Shown here: positions 1 to 7,528 of the stretch, piece by piece | How positions within the stretch are numbered: the first letter of the stretch is position 1 | How the letters are laid out: the number at the start of each line of letters is the position of its first letter | Source of the DNA: Alphaproteobacteria bacterium | Lineage (GTDB): Bacteria > Pseudomonadota > Alphaproteobacteria > UBA9219 | Length of the DNA stretch: 64,000 nucleotides | Assembly: GCA_028690155.1 (NCBI GenBank) | Contig: JAQVBU010000012.1 | Location: forward strand, 3,398 to 67,397 | Direction of reading: 5' to 3' | The notes under the pieces: generated by a model | Told to the model about the DNA's origin: nothing | What the model saw: the letters and a program-made list of their open reading frames with translations, nothing else | The model's database searches: none | Made by a program: the position numbers and the translations under genes

Positions 1-3
1 GAC

Positions 4-49
4 GCCCCTAAGGTCCGGTGGCTGTAACCGGACGTTGGGGGCTTTTTTT
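4..49 (+). promoter_or_regulatory. Terminator-like hairpin abutting the first start codon (attenuator candidate)
   Basis: Seen: an outer 8-bp stem (4-11 with 35-42), one G-G mismatch, an inner 7-bp stem (13-19 with 27-33), then seven T at 43-49. This is the form of an intrinsic terminator. The ATG of the binding-protein gene is the next base (50), and its only purine-rich Shine-Dalgarno candidate, the five G at 37-41, lies in the 3' arm. Any transcript of the gene must pass through the hairpin, so it probably controls read-through and/or translation, possibly as the expression platform of a riboswitch whose aptamer lies upstream of the window. A plain terminator of an upstream gene remains possible. 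Confidence 0.6.
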
Positions 50-1000
50 ATGAGAAAGATCTTTTGGTCGGCGCTGCTCGGTGTGTTCTTGAGTTTGGGG
101 GCGTTCGTGTCCGCGCGCGCCGAGGGAACGTTGCGTATCGCCTATCAGCCGAGCCCTTTGTACGCGCCGCTGTTTGTGGCCAAGGCGAACCATTGGGTTG
201 AAGAGGAAGCGGCCAAAGCCGGAGGAGCCCGGATCGAATGGGCCGTCTTTGCCGCCGGGCCCGCGATGAACGAATCTTTTGCCGCCGGGCAGCAGGACAT
301 CGGCCTTATGGGCGATACGCCCGCCTTGATCGGCAAGGCCGTGGGGATCGACACGCGCGTCGTTGGACTTTCGGTTAGCGGGCCTAAAGGGCAGGGCGTT
401 CTCGTTGCCTCTCGATCGCCCATCGAAAAGTTAGGCGATTTAAAAGGGAAAAAGATTGCCGTGACGAAAGGCTCGTTTGCCCAGCATTTCCTGACGCTGG
501 TGTTGGAAAAGGCCGGGCTGACGGAAAAGGACGTTTCTATCATCAACATGCAACCGGCTGAGATTCCATCGGCCGTGATCGTCGGTGCCGTCGATGCCGG
601 CATAACGTGGGAGCCTTATCTGACGCGCTTCGAAACCGATGGTGCCGTGCGCGTTCTGGTTGACGGAACCGGATTGAAATCCGGCGTGCAGCCTATCTTG
701 GCTACGGCCAAAGCCGTGTCGGCCAAGTCCGAGCTTATCCGGGCGTTCTTGAGGGCCTATGCCCGGGGAGCCGAGGCGATCAGGGAAGACCCGGTTCAAG
801 CGGCCAAGTGGACGGCCAAGGATTGCGGCCTGCCGCCGGCGCTGTTGGAGAAGGTTTTTGCCAAGCAGACGTTTGCGCCGCCGCTGAACGATGCCGCCGT
901 TGGCGAGTTCAAGAAAACCGAGGCCTATATGCAAACGCACGGCTTGCTGCGGAAAAAAGTGGATGTCGATGCGTGGGTCATCCGTTCCTTTGTGCCATAA
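50..1000 (+). CDS. ABC transporter periplasmic binding protein, sulfonate/taurine/nitrate type
   Basis: Periplasmic solute-binding protein of the SsuA/TauA/NrtA (NMT1-like) family, expected to deliver a small organic or inorganic anion to the permease and ATPase encoded next. A signal peptide is visible: charged MRK, a hydrophobic stretch, and an ARA-E cleavage site near residue 25. The mature part has the two-lobe pattern, including the IGLMGDTPALIGKA segment and an AVDAGITWEPYL segment that in this family lines the binding cleft. Start: ATG 50; an in-frame TTG at 35 lies inside the hairpin and would put five residues before the signal peptide. The substrate cannot be decided from sequence. 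First gene of a three-gene operon. Confidence 0.85.
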   Translation: MRKIFWSALLGVFLSLGAFVSARAEGTLRIAYQPSPLYAPLFVAKANHWVEEEAAKAGGARIEWAVFAAGPAMNESFAAGQQDIGLMGDTPALIGKAVGIDTRVVGLSVSGPKGQGVLVASRSPIEKLGDLKGKKIAVTKGSFAQHFLTLVLEKAGLTEKDVSIINMQPAEIPSAVIVGAVDAGITWEPYLTRFETDGAVRVLVDGTGLKSGVQPILATAKAVSAKSELIRAFLRAYARGAEAIREDPVQAAKWTAKDCGLPPALLEKVFAKQTFAPPLNDAAVGEFKKTEAYMQTHGLLRKKVDVDAWVIRSFVP

Positions 1001-1075
1001 AAGTTTGACCTGAGCGGCAAACTTCTTCACAATTCGGCTCCTTCAAGGATTTTTGGCGGTGATGGGACGCGGTGG

Positions 1076-1882
1076 ATGAGTCGTTTTGCGAGCCGATTAC
1101 GAAAACAAGCCCTTCGTTTTGGGAGGCGCGCAAAGAGCCTCGCTCTTTATATCTTTCTTCCTGTTCTTTTGATCGCCGTATGGCAAGGTCTCTACGAGAC
1201 CGGAGCCGTTCAGGCGTTGCTTCTTCCGCCTCCCAGCGCGATTGCGGCGACGGGATGGGATCTTTCGATAAGCGGCGAGCTGGCGCGGCATCTGGGTATA
1301 AGCTTGCTGCGCGTTCTGGAAGGGTTTGCGTTGGCGGCGCTTCTGGGCGTCGTCCTTGGGGTCGGGCTCGGCTTGTCGCGCCCGTTGGATCGGGCCACGG
1401 ATCTTTTGATCCAGCTGATTAAGCCCATACCCCCCATTGCGTGGATTCCGTTGACGATTTTATGGTTCGGGATCGGCGAAGAGGGCAAAGTCTTTATTAT
1501 TTTTCTGGGCGCGTTCTTTCCGATTCTGGTCAACACGATGGACGGCATTCGACAAACGGACGTCAAGTTTGTGGAGCTGGCCCGCGTGCTGGAAACGTCG
1601 CGGCTTCGGTTCATTGCAAAGGTCGTCCTCCCCGGCGCGTTGCCGTCGATCATGACAGGCATGCGGGTCGGCATGATGGTTGCGTGGATGTGCGTTGTGG
1701 CGGCCGAGCTTATTGCGGCCTCGAGCGGCGTCGGCTTTTTGATCATGGATGCGCGGCAGATGATGCAGACGGATCGGGTTTTCGTTGGCATGATCGCCAT
1801 AGGCGCCATTGGCAAGCTGTTGGACGTGGTTCTGAAAAAAATTGAGCGCCGTCTTATCCGGTGGAAGGGGGCGTTCCAATGA
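1076..1882 (+). CDS. ABC transporter inner-membrane permease, SsuC/TauC type
   Basis: Membrane subunit of a BPD-type ABC importer. About six hydrophobic segments are visible, the first near residues 20-40. The EAA loop that docks on the ATPase is recognisable near residues 165-195 (ELARVLETS...VVLPGALPSIMTGMRVG). Length (268 aa) is usual for the family. ATG 1076 follows the binding-protein gene by 75 bp; that gap holds a small inverted repeat (AAGTTTG/CAAACTT, about 1000-1023). The stop TGA at 1880-1882 overlaps the ATG of the ATPase gene, indicating translational coupling. Confidence 0.88.
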   Translation: MSRFASRLRKQALRFGRRAKSLALYIFLPVLLIAVWQGLYETGAVQALLLPPPSAIAATGWDLSISGELARHLGISLLRVLEGFALAALLGVVLGVGLGLSRPLDRATDLLIQLIKPIPPIAWIPLTILWFGIGEEGKVFIIFLGAFFPILVNTMDGIRQTDVKFVELARVLETSRLRFIAKVVLPGALPSIMTGMRVGMMVAWMCVVAAELIAASSGVGFLIMDARQMMQTDRVFVGMIAIGAIGKLLDVVLKKIERRLIRWKGAFQ

Positions 1883-2667
1883 GCGGGGCCGTGACGACAG
1901 GCGCCGATATCCGGATCGAAGGCCTTTGCAAGACCTTCGGCGAAGGCCGCCGCGCCGCGAAGGTTTTACGGAACGTGTCGTTGACGGTTCCGGCGGGCAG
2001 CATCGCCTGCGTCGTGGGGCAATCCGGCTGTGGAAAAAGCACGTTTTTGCGTGTGTTGGCTGGGCTTGAGACGACCTATGACGGCTCGGTTCTCCTCGGA
2101 AAGCAGCCTCTTCACGGGCCGGGGCTCGATCGTGGCGTGGTGTTTCAGGAACACAGGCTTTTGCCGTGGCTGACGGTCGAACAGAACGTTGCCTTTGCGC
2201 TGAAGGGGCTTTCACGCTACGAGACCCGGCGTTGCGTCATGCGGTGCCTGAAGCGTGTGGGTCTCGGTTCGTGCGCGCGCCAATATCCATACCTACTCTC
2301 GGGCGGCATGGCGCAACGCGTCGCGATTGCAAGGGCTCTGGTCAACCAGCCCAAAATCCTTTTGCTCGACGAGCCGTTTGGGGCTTTGGATGCGCTGACC
2401 AAACTTCAGATGCAGCAGGAAATCCTGGCCTTATGGGAACAGGAAAAAACAACGCTTGTTCTCGTGACCCACGACATTGACGAGGCTGTTTTCCTTGCCG
2501 ATCGGATTGTTGTCATGGCGCCGGGCGGCGCGCAGACCGTCAAGGAAACAATTGATGTCGCTTTGCCGCGGCCACGCGATCGTAACGCCGCCGCCTTCAT
2601 CGCGCTGCGCAAAGAGATCCTCTCTTTCTTGTTTGATCAGGAAAAAAAATTGCGGCGCAAGGCGTAA
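1879..2667 (+). CDS. ABC transporter ATP-binding protein, SsuB/TauB type
   Basis: Cytoplasmic ATPase energising the preceding permease. Seen in order: Walker A GQSGCGKS, Q-loop (VVFQEHRLLPWL), signature LSGGMAQR, Walker B ILLLDEPFGALD, and the switch His in LVTHDIDEA. It is a single domain of 262 aa. Start: the ATG at 1879 overlaps the permease stop (ATGA) and has GGGGG just upstream; an in-frame GTG at 1861 would add six residues. Last gene of the importer operon, followed by about 230 bp leading to ftsZ. Confidence 0.9.
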   Translation: MSGAVTTGADIRIEGLCKTFGEGRRAAKVLRNVSLTVPAGSIACVVGQSGCGKSTFLRVLAGLETTYDGSVLLGKQPLHGPGLDRGVVFQEHRLLPWLTVEQNVAFALKGLSRYETRRCVMRCLKRVGLGSCARQYPYLLSGGMAQRVAIARALVNQPKILLLDEPFGALDALTKLQMQQEILALWEQEKTTLVLVTHDIDEAVFLADRIVVMAPGGAQTVKETIDVALPRPRDRNAAAFIALRKEILSFLFDQEKKLRRKA

Positions 2668-2676
2668 AATCTTCGC

Positions 2677-2842
2677 GACTCATATCTTACATTCACAACG
2701 CCTTCTAACGTCTTGCTTTGCAATTTTTTTATGCAGATTGAGGGGCGTAAACAGGCGTAAATCTTTGAAATTTCTGATTCTTGGAGCTAGTTTTTGTTGC
2801 ATGAATCAAGGGAAAGGATTCATATAGAAAAAAGGGTGATTC
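2677..2842. promoter_or_regulatory. Cluster of five GANTC (CcrM-type) sites upstream of ftsZ
   Basis: GANTC occurs at 2677-2681, 2776-2780, 2803-2807, 2817-2821 and 2838-2842, the last four within 67 bp, in the 229-bp spacer before ftsZ. GANTC is the methylation site of the alphaproteobacterial cell-cycle methyltransferase CcrM, and in Caulobacter methylation of such sites promotes ftsZ transcription (established knowledge). A similar role here is inferred. No clear sigma70 -35/-10 pair was found, and the ccrM gene is not in this window. Two of the sites also form an inverted repeat (TGATTC ... GAATCA). Confidence 0.5.
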
Positions 2843-2896
2843 GTTTTTCTTGCTGTATTCGCCGTTCGCGCGAACCTTAGCTTGGAGGTTTATTTC

Positions 2897-4591
2897 ATGA
2901 TCAACTTGTCGATGGCTGATCCAGAGAACAATTTGCGTCCTCGTTTGACCGTGATTGGTGTTGGTGGCGCAGGTGGAAACGCGATCAACAACATGATTCG
3001 TTGTCAATTAGAAGGGTGCGACTTTGTTGCGGCGAACACGGATGCCCAAGCTTTGGCGGCATCTTTGGCCGGGCGTAAGATTCAGCTTGGGGTCAATTTA
3101 TCACGCGGGCTTGGCGCCGGATCGAAGGCCGACATTGGTCGTGCCGCGGCGGAAGAGCAAATCAATGACATTTTGGCCAGCCTCGAAGGATCGGACATGT
3201 TGTTCGTCACGGCGGGCATGGGCGGCGGTACCGGAACCGGGGCTGCGCCGGTTATTGCGCGCGCGGCACGTGAGGCGGGGATTTTGACCGTTGGCGTTGT
3301 GACGAAGCCTTTCCATTTTGAAGGTAACAACCGCATGCGTCAGGCGGAGGCCGGCCTAGCTGAGCTTCAGCAATATGTGGACACGCTGATCGTTATTCCG
3401 AACCAGAACCTCTTCCGTATTGCGAATGAACGGACGACTTTTGCCGAGGCGTTTCGTTTGGCGGACGAAGTGCTGCACAGCGGCGTGCGCGGCATTACCG
3501 ATTTGATGGTTATGCCCGGCTTTATGAATCTCGACTTTGCGGACGTTAAAACCGTGATGGGCGAGATGGGCAAGGCCATGATGGGCACGGGCGAAGCGGA
3601 TGGCGAAAACCGCGCCGTCTGCGCGGCTGAAGCGGCGATTTCGAATCCGCTTCTCGACGATGTGTCCATGAAGGGGGCTCGTGGCGTCCTGATCAACATC
3701 ACGGGCGGCCTTGACATGACCTTGTTCGAGGTTGACCAAGCGGCGAACCGCATTCGTGAAGAAGTTGATCCCGAAGCTCAAATCAAGGTCGGTTCGACGT
3801 TGGGCGATGATATGGACGGCAAGATTCGCGTTTCGGTTATTGCGACGGGCATTGATGTTGCCGCGCAGAAAGTGGCTCCGGCTTCGACGGCGACGGCAAC
3901 CGCGTCGGCCCTTAAGAACACGGGCCTCCCTTTGCGTCCGGCGGCGACGCCCGCCAAGACGCAGGCAAGCACGACATCTTATGCGCAGCCGTCTTATCCT
4001 CCGGCGACGAAGGAGGCCACCCCTACGGCTGAGGCCCAAACGAATTATTTTACGATGCCTCAGGCGATTATACCGCATGCGGATGTTCTGCCTCATACAG
4101 CGCCGGTCGAAACGGCCAAGCTTGAGGCCGCTGTGTCCGAAACATCTGCGGCCGAAACAGCCTCTGCCGACGTTCAACCCAACGCTTCGGAAGAGCAAAC
4201 TTCCGTTGCGACTGAGCAAAAGGTCGAGGAAGCGCACGCGCCCAAAGCATCGAAGCTGTCAAAAGCGGCCCCTTCGCCGCGCAGCGAGCGTCCGGCTTCG
4301 CCTATGGCATCGTCCGATATGAGGATGACGACATTGTCTCCTCAAACCCAGACCGCGCAGCCGGCTCCGGATGCGCGGCGGCAGCGTCGTTCCGAGTCTT
4401 TATTTACGCGCATTACAGGCTTTGGCCTTGTGCGCCCTTCGGTTCAGCAGCGCGAAGAAGAGGAAATATCGGCGGATCCGATGCCTTCGGCGCATCTTGA
4501 CGTGCATCCCTCGGACCGTCCCACGTTGTCCGAGCAACCGGAAGATTTGCTTGAAATTCCGGCATTCCTCAGGCGGCAAAGCAACCATTGA
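2897..4591 (+). CDS. ftsZ: Cell division protein FtsZ
   Basis: Tubulin-like GTPase that polymerises into the division ring. The N-terminal half (about residues 10-320) carries the nucleotide-binding [13 protein letters not shown] segment and the tubulin signature [13 protein letters not shown], followed by the T7-loop region. A long low-complexity linker rich in Ala, Thr, Pro and Glu follows (about 325-545). The protein ends with the conserved terminal peptide [11 protein letters not shown], which in relatives binds FtsA and other partners. Start ATG 2897 has a TTGGAGG Shine-Dalgarno at 2882-2888; length 564 aa. The flanks are an ABC ATPase and a hydrolase, so the gene lies outside the usual ftsQ-ftsA-ftsZ-lpxC arrangement. 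Confidence 0.96.
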   Translation: MINLSMADPENNLRPRLTVIGVGGAGGNAINNMIRCQLEGCDFVAANTDAQALAASLAGRKIQLGVNLSRGLGAGSKADIGRAAAEEQINDILASLEGSDMLFVTAGMGGGTGTGAAPVIARAAREAGILTVGVVTKPFHFEGNNRMRQAEAGLAELQQYVDTLIVIPNQNLFRIANERTTFAEAFRLADEVLHSGVRGITDLMVMPGFMNLDFADVKTVMGEMGKAMMGTGEADGENRAVCAAEAAISNPLLDDVSMKGARGVLINITGGLDMTLFEVDQAANRIREEVDPEAQIKVGSTLGDDMDGKIRVSVIATGIDVAAQKVAPASTATATASALKNTGLPLRPAATPAKTQASTTSYAQPSYPPATKEATPTAEAQTNYFTMPQAIIPHADVLPHTAPVETAKLEAAVSETSAAETASADVQPNASEEQTSVATEQKVEEAHAPKASKLSKAAPSPRSERPASPMASSDMRMTTLSPQTQTAQPAPDARRQRRSESLFTRITGFGLVRPSVQQREEEEISADPMPSAHLDVHPSDRPTLSEQPEDLLEIPAFLRRQSNH

Positions 4592-4594
4592 AGG

Positions 4595-5338
4595 TTAAAG
4601 AAACGCGGCGATTGTTTGCCACAAAAGTTCGAGATGTTCGGGCGAGCTAAGCGAATGATCCGCGCCCTTTACGAGCGTGACTCGAACGTTTGCCCCGTCG
4701 ATATGGTTTGCGATGCGCGGGGCGTATTCCCACGGCACGTCGGAATCGGAAAGCCCTTGGAGAAGGCGCACGGGGAAGGGGGCTTTTAACGGTTCCTTAA
4801 AGATGAGATGTTTCCGCCCGGCTTCGACCATAGCCAGCGTAAAGGGAAGGCGTTTGTCCGGGGGCGCCTTTTCATCGTAGATGACCTTTTGTTTTAGAAG
4901 AATGTCCTTTTGCTTTGAGGTCAAGGTGCCCCAGATCAGATCCTCGGTAAAGTCCGGCGCGGCGGCGATGCCGACAAAGGCGCGGAAGCGTTCGGGGCGC
5001 CTTTTGGCCAGCAAGAGCCCGATCCAGCCCCCCATAGACGACCCTACGATGATTTGTGGCCCTTCGGTTTGTTGATCGAGCATAACCAACGAGTCGGCTA
5101 ACCATTCATTAAGCGTGGCTTCTGTGAACGAGCCCGACGATTGGCCGCATCCCCTATAATCAAAACGAAGAAACGATACGTTTTCTTGAGCACAACGGTC
5201 GGCAAGAAAAGAGGCTTTCGATCCTTCCATGTCCGAACCGAAACCGGAAAGAAAAAAAACGCTGGCAAAATTTTTATCGCCAAGTTGTCGTTGATAAGCG
5301 AGCCGTCTATCCGTTAGACTAAAGAAATCCGAAGACAT
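4595..5338 (-). CDS. Alpha/beta hydrolase (serine hydrolase)
   Basis: Soluble alpha/beta-hydrolase-fold protein, 247 aa. The nucleophile elbow is GSSMGG near residue 100, the acid region is near GLSDSDVPW, and the catalytic His lies in KGADHSLSSPEHL near the C-terminus. An FDYRGCGQSSG stretch supplies the usual segment after strand 4. The closest general type is the prolyl-oligopeptidase/acylglycerol-lipase-like family; the substrate is unknown. It converges on ftsZ with a 3-bp gap and diverges from the glycosyltransferase with 11 bp between start codons. SD AAGGA lies 6 nt from its ATG. Confidence 0.85.
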   Translation of the reverse strand: MSSDFFSLTDRRLAYQRQLGDKNFASVFFLSGFGSDMEGSKASFLADRCAQENVSFLRFDYRGCGQSSGSFTEATLNEWLADSLVMLDQQTEGPQIIVGSSMGGWIGLLLAKRRPERFRAFVGIAAAPDFTEDLIWGTLTSKQKDILLKQKVIYDEKAPPDKRLPFTLAMVEAGRKHLIFKEPLKAPFPVRLLQGLSDSDVPWEYAPRIANHIDGANVRVTLVKGADHSLSSPEHLELLWQTIAAFL

Positions 5339-5339
5339 G

Positions 5340-5349
5340 AAGGATCCTT
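5340..5349. promoter_or_regulatory. Palindrome AAGGATCCTT giving Shine-Dalgarno sites on both strands
   Basis: The perfect 10-bp palindrome in the 11-bp gap between the divergent hydrolase and glycosyltransferase genes reads AAGGA in both directions. It lies 6 nt before the minus-strand ATG (5338) and 5 nt before the plus-strand TTG (5350). It therefore supports TTG 5350 rather than ATG 5359 as the glycosyltransferase start. Promoters for both genes must lie inside the opposite coding region. Confidence 0.5.
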
Positions 5350-6606
5350 TTGTGTGCGATGAGCCAAGACATTTTTAACAAAAAAAACGTGCGGCTTAAA
5401 GCTTCCGCATACAAGCCCAACCAGCATCGTGCGGCGCGTATGGCGGTTTTGCATCTTTGCGGTCGTTTGAATTACGGCGACCCGGCTCGGGAAACCGTGT
5501 CGTTGGCGGTTTTGATGCATCGCCTTGGCTGGCGGTCCATTCTCGTTTCGGGGGGCGGCTCGCTGGTGAAAGAGGTTGAACGTGCGGCTGTGAGCCATGT
5601 TCGAATGCCGCTTGATCGGCAAGGGCTTTTCGTCAATTGGGAAAATCGTGCGCGGCTTAAAGCGCTGGTCCAGCGGGAAAAGCCTGTTCTCGTGCACGCG
5701 CATGGAATGGATGCCGTTGATATGGGGAGCCGGATGGGGCTTCTCTACCATCTTCCCCTTGTGGTCGATTTAACCCAGCCTTTTCCCGATACGGCGCGGA
5801 CCCGGCGTTTGATAACGCGGATGTCTCAGGCATCGTGCACGATACGGGTGCCGTCCTGTATGATGGCGGCTTATTTGACTCAGACTTTTCAGATCAATCC
5901 GGCCGTGATCCAATGCGTTCCTCCGGGGATTGATCTTCAGGCTTATAACACAGCGGCGATTACGTTGGAAAGATTGCAGGCGTTGAGCCATTTATGGCGG
6001 TTGCCCGAGTTGGCGACGGTCGTTTTGGTTGCGATGCCGCTTGAGCCGGGCATGGGCCACGAGGTTTTTCTCGACGCTATGGCCTTGGCGGATGCGCCCC
6101 TTTATGCTGTTGTGATTGGCAGCGACGAGAAAGCCCCCGGTTTCCGAAAGGAAATGGAAAAGAAGGCCGAAAAGCTTGGGCTCAACGGCAAAGTCATTAT
6201 GTTCGATTCATGCCCGGATTGGCCGGCGGCGTTTTGGCTTTCGAATGTCGTCGCCGCGGCGAACACGGTTCCGACAGGGCAGAACAAGGAACTTTTAGAG
6301 GCCCAAGCGCTTGGGCGTCCGGTTATTGTGTCGGATATAGGGGCCAATGCCGAAATGGTCTCTCAGGACGAAACGGCGTTGATGGTTCCTCCCGGAAACA
6401 CCCAGGCATTGGCCGAAGCGTTAAAAATCGCAGCGCATATGGGAACCAATCAACGCGTTAGCGTCGCCGAAGATGCGCGTTTCTTTGTTGAAGAAAACTT
6501 TCCTCAAGCCACATGGTTCAACGGCGTCATGGATCTTTACGAAAGCCTTCTTTATCCCGGCGCGTTTAGGCAAGAGGATGCCTCGCTTCTTGCACGGAGT
6601 GCTTAG
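5350..6606 (+). CDS. Glycosyltransferase, GT4-like (GT-B fold)
   Basis: Probable sugar transferase of the GT4/GT-B type, likely cytoplasmic or membrane-peripheral, for envelope polysaccharide or LPS. The N-terminal lobe starts near residue 31 (MAVLHLCGRLNYGDPARE). The C-terminal lobe carries the acceptor/donor segment around LLEAQALGRPVIVSDIGANAEMV, which has the E-x7-E-like spacing typical of the family. Start: TTG 5350 is 5 nt after AAGGA; ATG 5359 has the same SD at an unusually long 14 nt. The donor and acceptor are not deducible. There are no other sugar genes nearby. Confidence 0.78.
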   Translation: MCAMSQDIFNKKNVRLKASAYKPNQHRAARMAVLHLCGRLNYGDPARETVSLAVLMHRLGWRSILVSGGGSLVKEVERAAVSHVRMPLDRQGLFVNWENRARLKALVQREKPVLVHAHGMDAVDMGSRMGLLYHLPLVVDLTQPFPDTARTRRLITRMSQASCTIRVPSCMMAAYLTQTFQINPAVIQCVPPGIDLQAYNTAAITLERLQALSHLWRLPELATVVLVAMPLEPGMGHEVFLDAMALADAPLYAVVIGSDEKAPGFRKEMEKKAEKLGLNGKVIMFDSCPDWPAAFWLSNVVAAANTVPTGQNKELLEAQALGRPVIVSDIGANAEMVSQDETALMVPPGNTQALAEALKIAAHMGTNQRVSVAEDARFFVEENFPQATWFNGVMDLYESLLYPGAFRQEDASLLARSA

Positions 6607-6886
6607 AGCCTTTTTCGAATAGGTTGGCGCTTTTTGTGCGGGCGGTAAAGGCGTTAGCCTTTTGATTAACCGAGCCGATTGTAAAAACAGACTTTAGGCC
6701 TGTTTTTATCCTCGCGAAAGCTCGGACTTCGCAGGACCTTCGGTCCCGCTACGCGCCAAACGCCTGTGGCGTTTGGTCACGTAAACGGTTGCCGTCAAAA
6801 GACGCCAACCTTATTGCGACCCAAAAGGAAATTTCGGCATGCTGCGATCGCTTTCTTGTTCGGCGCAACGCCGTGGCCTGACGGCC
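6607..6886. other. Intergenic region with four hairpins
   Basis: 280 bp without a gene between the convergent glycosyltransferase and ArsC-like genes. Inverted repeats seen: AAAGGC/GCCTTT at 6647-6662 (loop GTTA); AAAAACAG/CTGTTTTT at 6683-6707, which ends in five T and could terminate transcription both ways; GGACC/GGTCC at 6734-6746 (loop TTC); and CCAAACGCC/GGCGTTTGG at 6756-6776 (9-bp stem, 3-nt loop). The last two look like a REP-type or small structured RNA element rather than terminators, because no T-run follows. No reading frame here is convincing. Confidence 0.55.
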
Positions 6887-7378
6887 CTAGACGACGGCGG
6901 CGATGCTGCGAAGTTGAAACATCAACTCGATCGCGGATTGAGGCGTCCGCTGTTTGATCAGCGTATGAACCCGATTTTGAAGGATATCGAAACACCGGCG
7001 AAATTTGCAGTCTTTTTCGTCTTCCGATGCGGCAACGCACGGATCGTCGACCGGCCAATGAACACGGACGGGATCGCCCGGCCATTCGGGACAGAGCGAG
7101 CGCGCTTCATCGGAAAGAGTGACAATCACGTCAACCAAAATAGATCGCGGTGATTCAAAAAAAGCCATCATGTTTTTGGGAGAGAACCCGTAGGGATAGA
7201 TTCCATTATCGTCGAGCATACTCAGGGTGCGAGGATCAACGGTGGGCAGGATGGCCGTTCCTGCGCTGAAGGCGACAAAACGGTCTTCGCCGTAGTGGCG
7301 AAGCAACGCTTCGGCCATGATGCCGCGCGCGGCATCGCCTGTTGAGAGAAAAAGAACGTTGGTCGGCGTTGGATTCAT
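6887..7378 (-). CDS. ArsC-like low-molecular-weight phosphatase homologue lacking the catalytic Cys
   Basis: Belongs by overall sequence to the LMW protein-tyrosine phosphatase / thioredoxin-coupled arsenate reductase fold: the P-loop is near residues 8-19, a HWPVDDP segment corresponds to the general-acid loop, and the C-terminus is helical. In active members the P-loop reads C-x-G-N-x-x-R-S. Here it reads STGDAARG, so the nucleophilic Cys is Ser (codon TCA), Asn is Asp, and the final Ser is Gly. Family chemistry requires the Cys thiolate, so hydrolysis or arsenate reduction is unlikely. A binding or regulatory role is inferred. It stands alone; no ars genes are near. Length 163 aa, with no frameshift. 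Confidence 0.75.
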   Translation of the reverse strand: MNPTPTNVLFLSTGDAARGIMAEALLRHYGEDRFVAFSAGTAILPTVDPRTLSMLDDNGIYPYGFSPKNMMAFFESPRSILVDVIVTLSDEARSLCPEWPGDPVRVHWPVDDPCVAASEDEKDCKFRRCFDILQNRVHTLIKQRTPQSAIELMFQLRSIAAVV

Positions 7379-7528
7379 GATTTCTTCACTTTTTCCTGCC
7401 GAAAGGGGCGAATCAGTACGGACACTGTAAGGGCAGGAGATTCATGAGGTCAATGTGTCAAAGCGACTATTTTTCGATCCGTTGCACGAAAGACTCAATC
7501 GGCGAAAAAGAAGAGTCAAAAAAAGAGG

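Noticed and set aside
3732..4322. 196-aa Arg-rich frame inside ftsZ
   Set aside because: Produced by reading the Ala/Thr/Pro-rich FtsZ linker in another frame.
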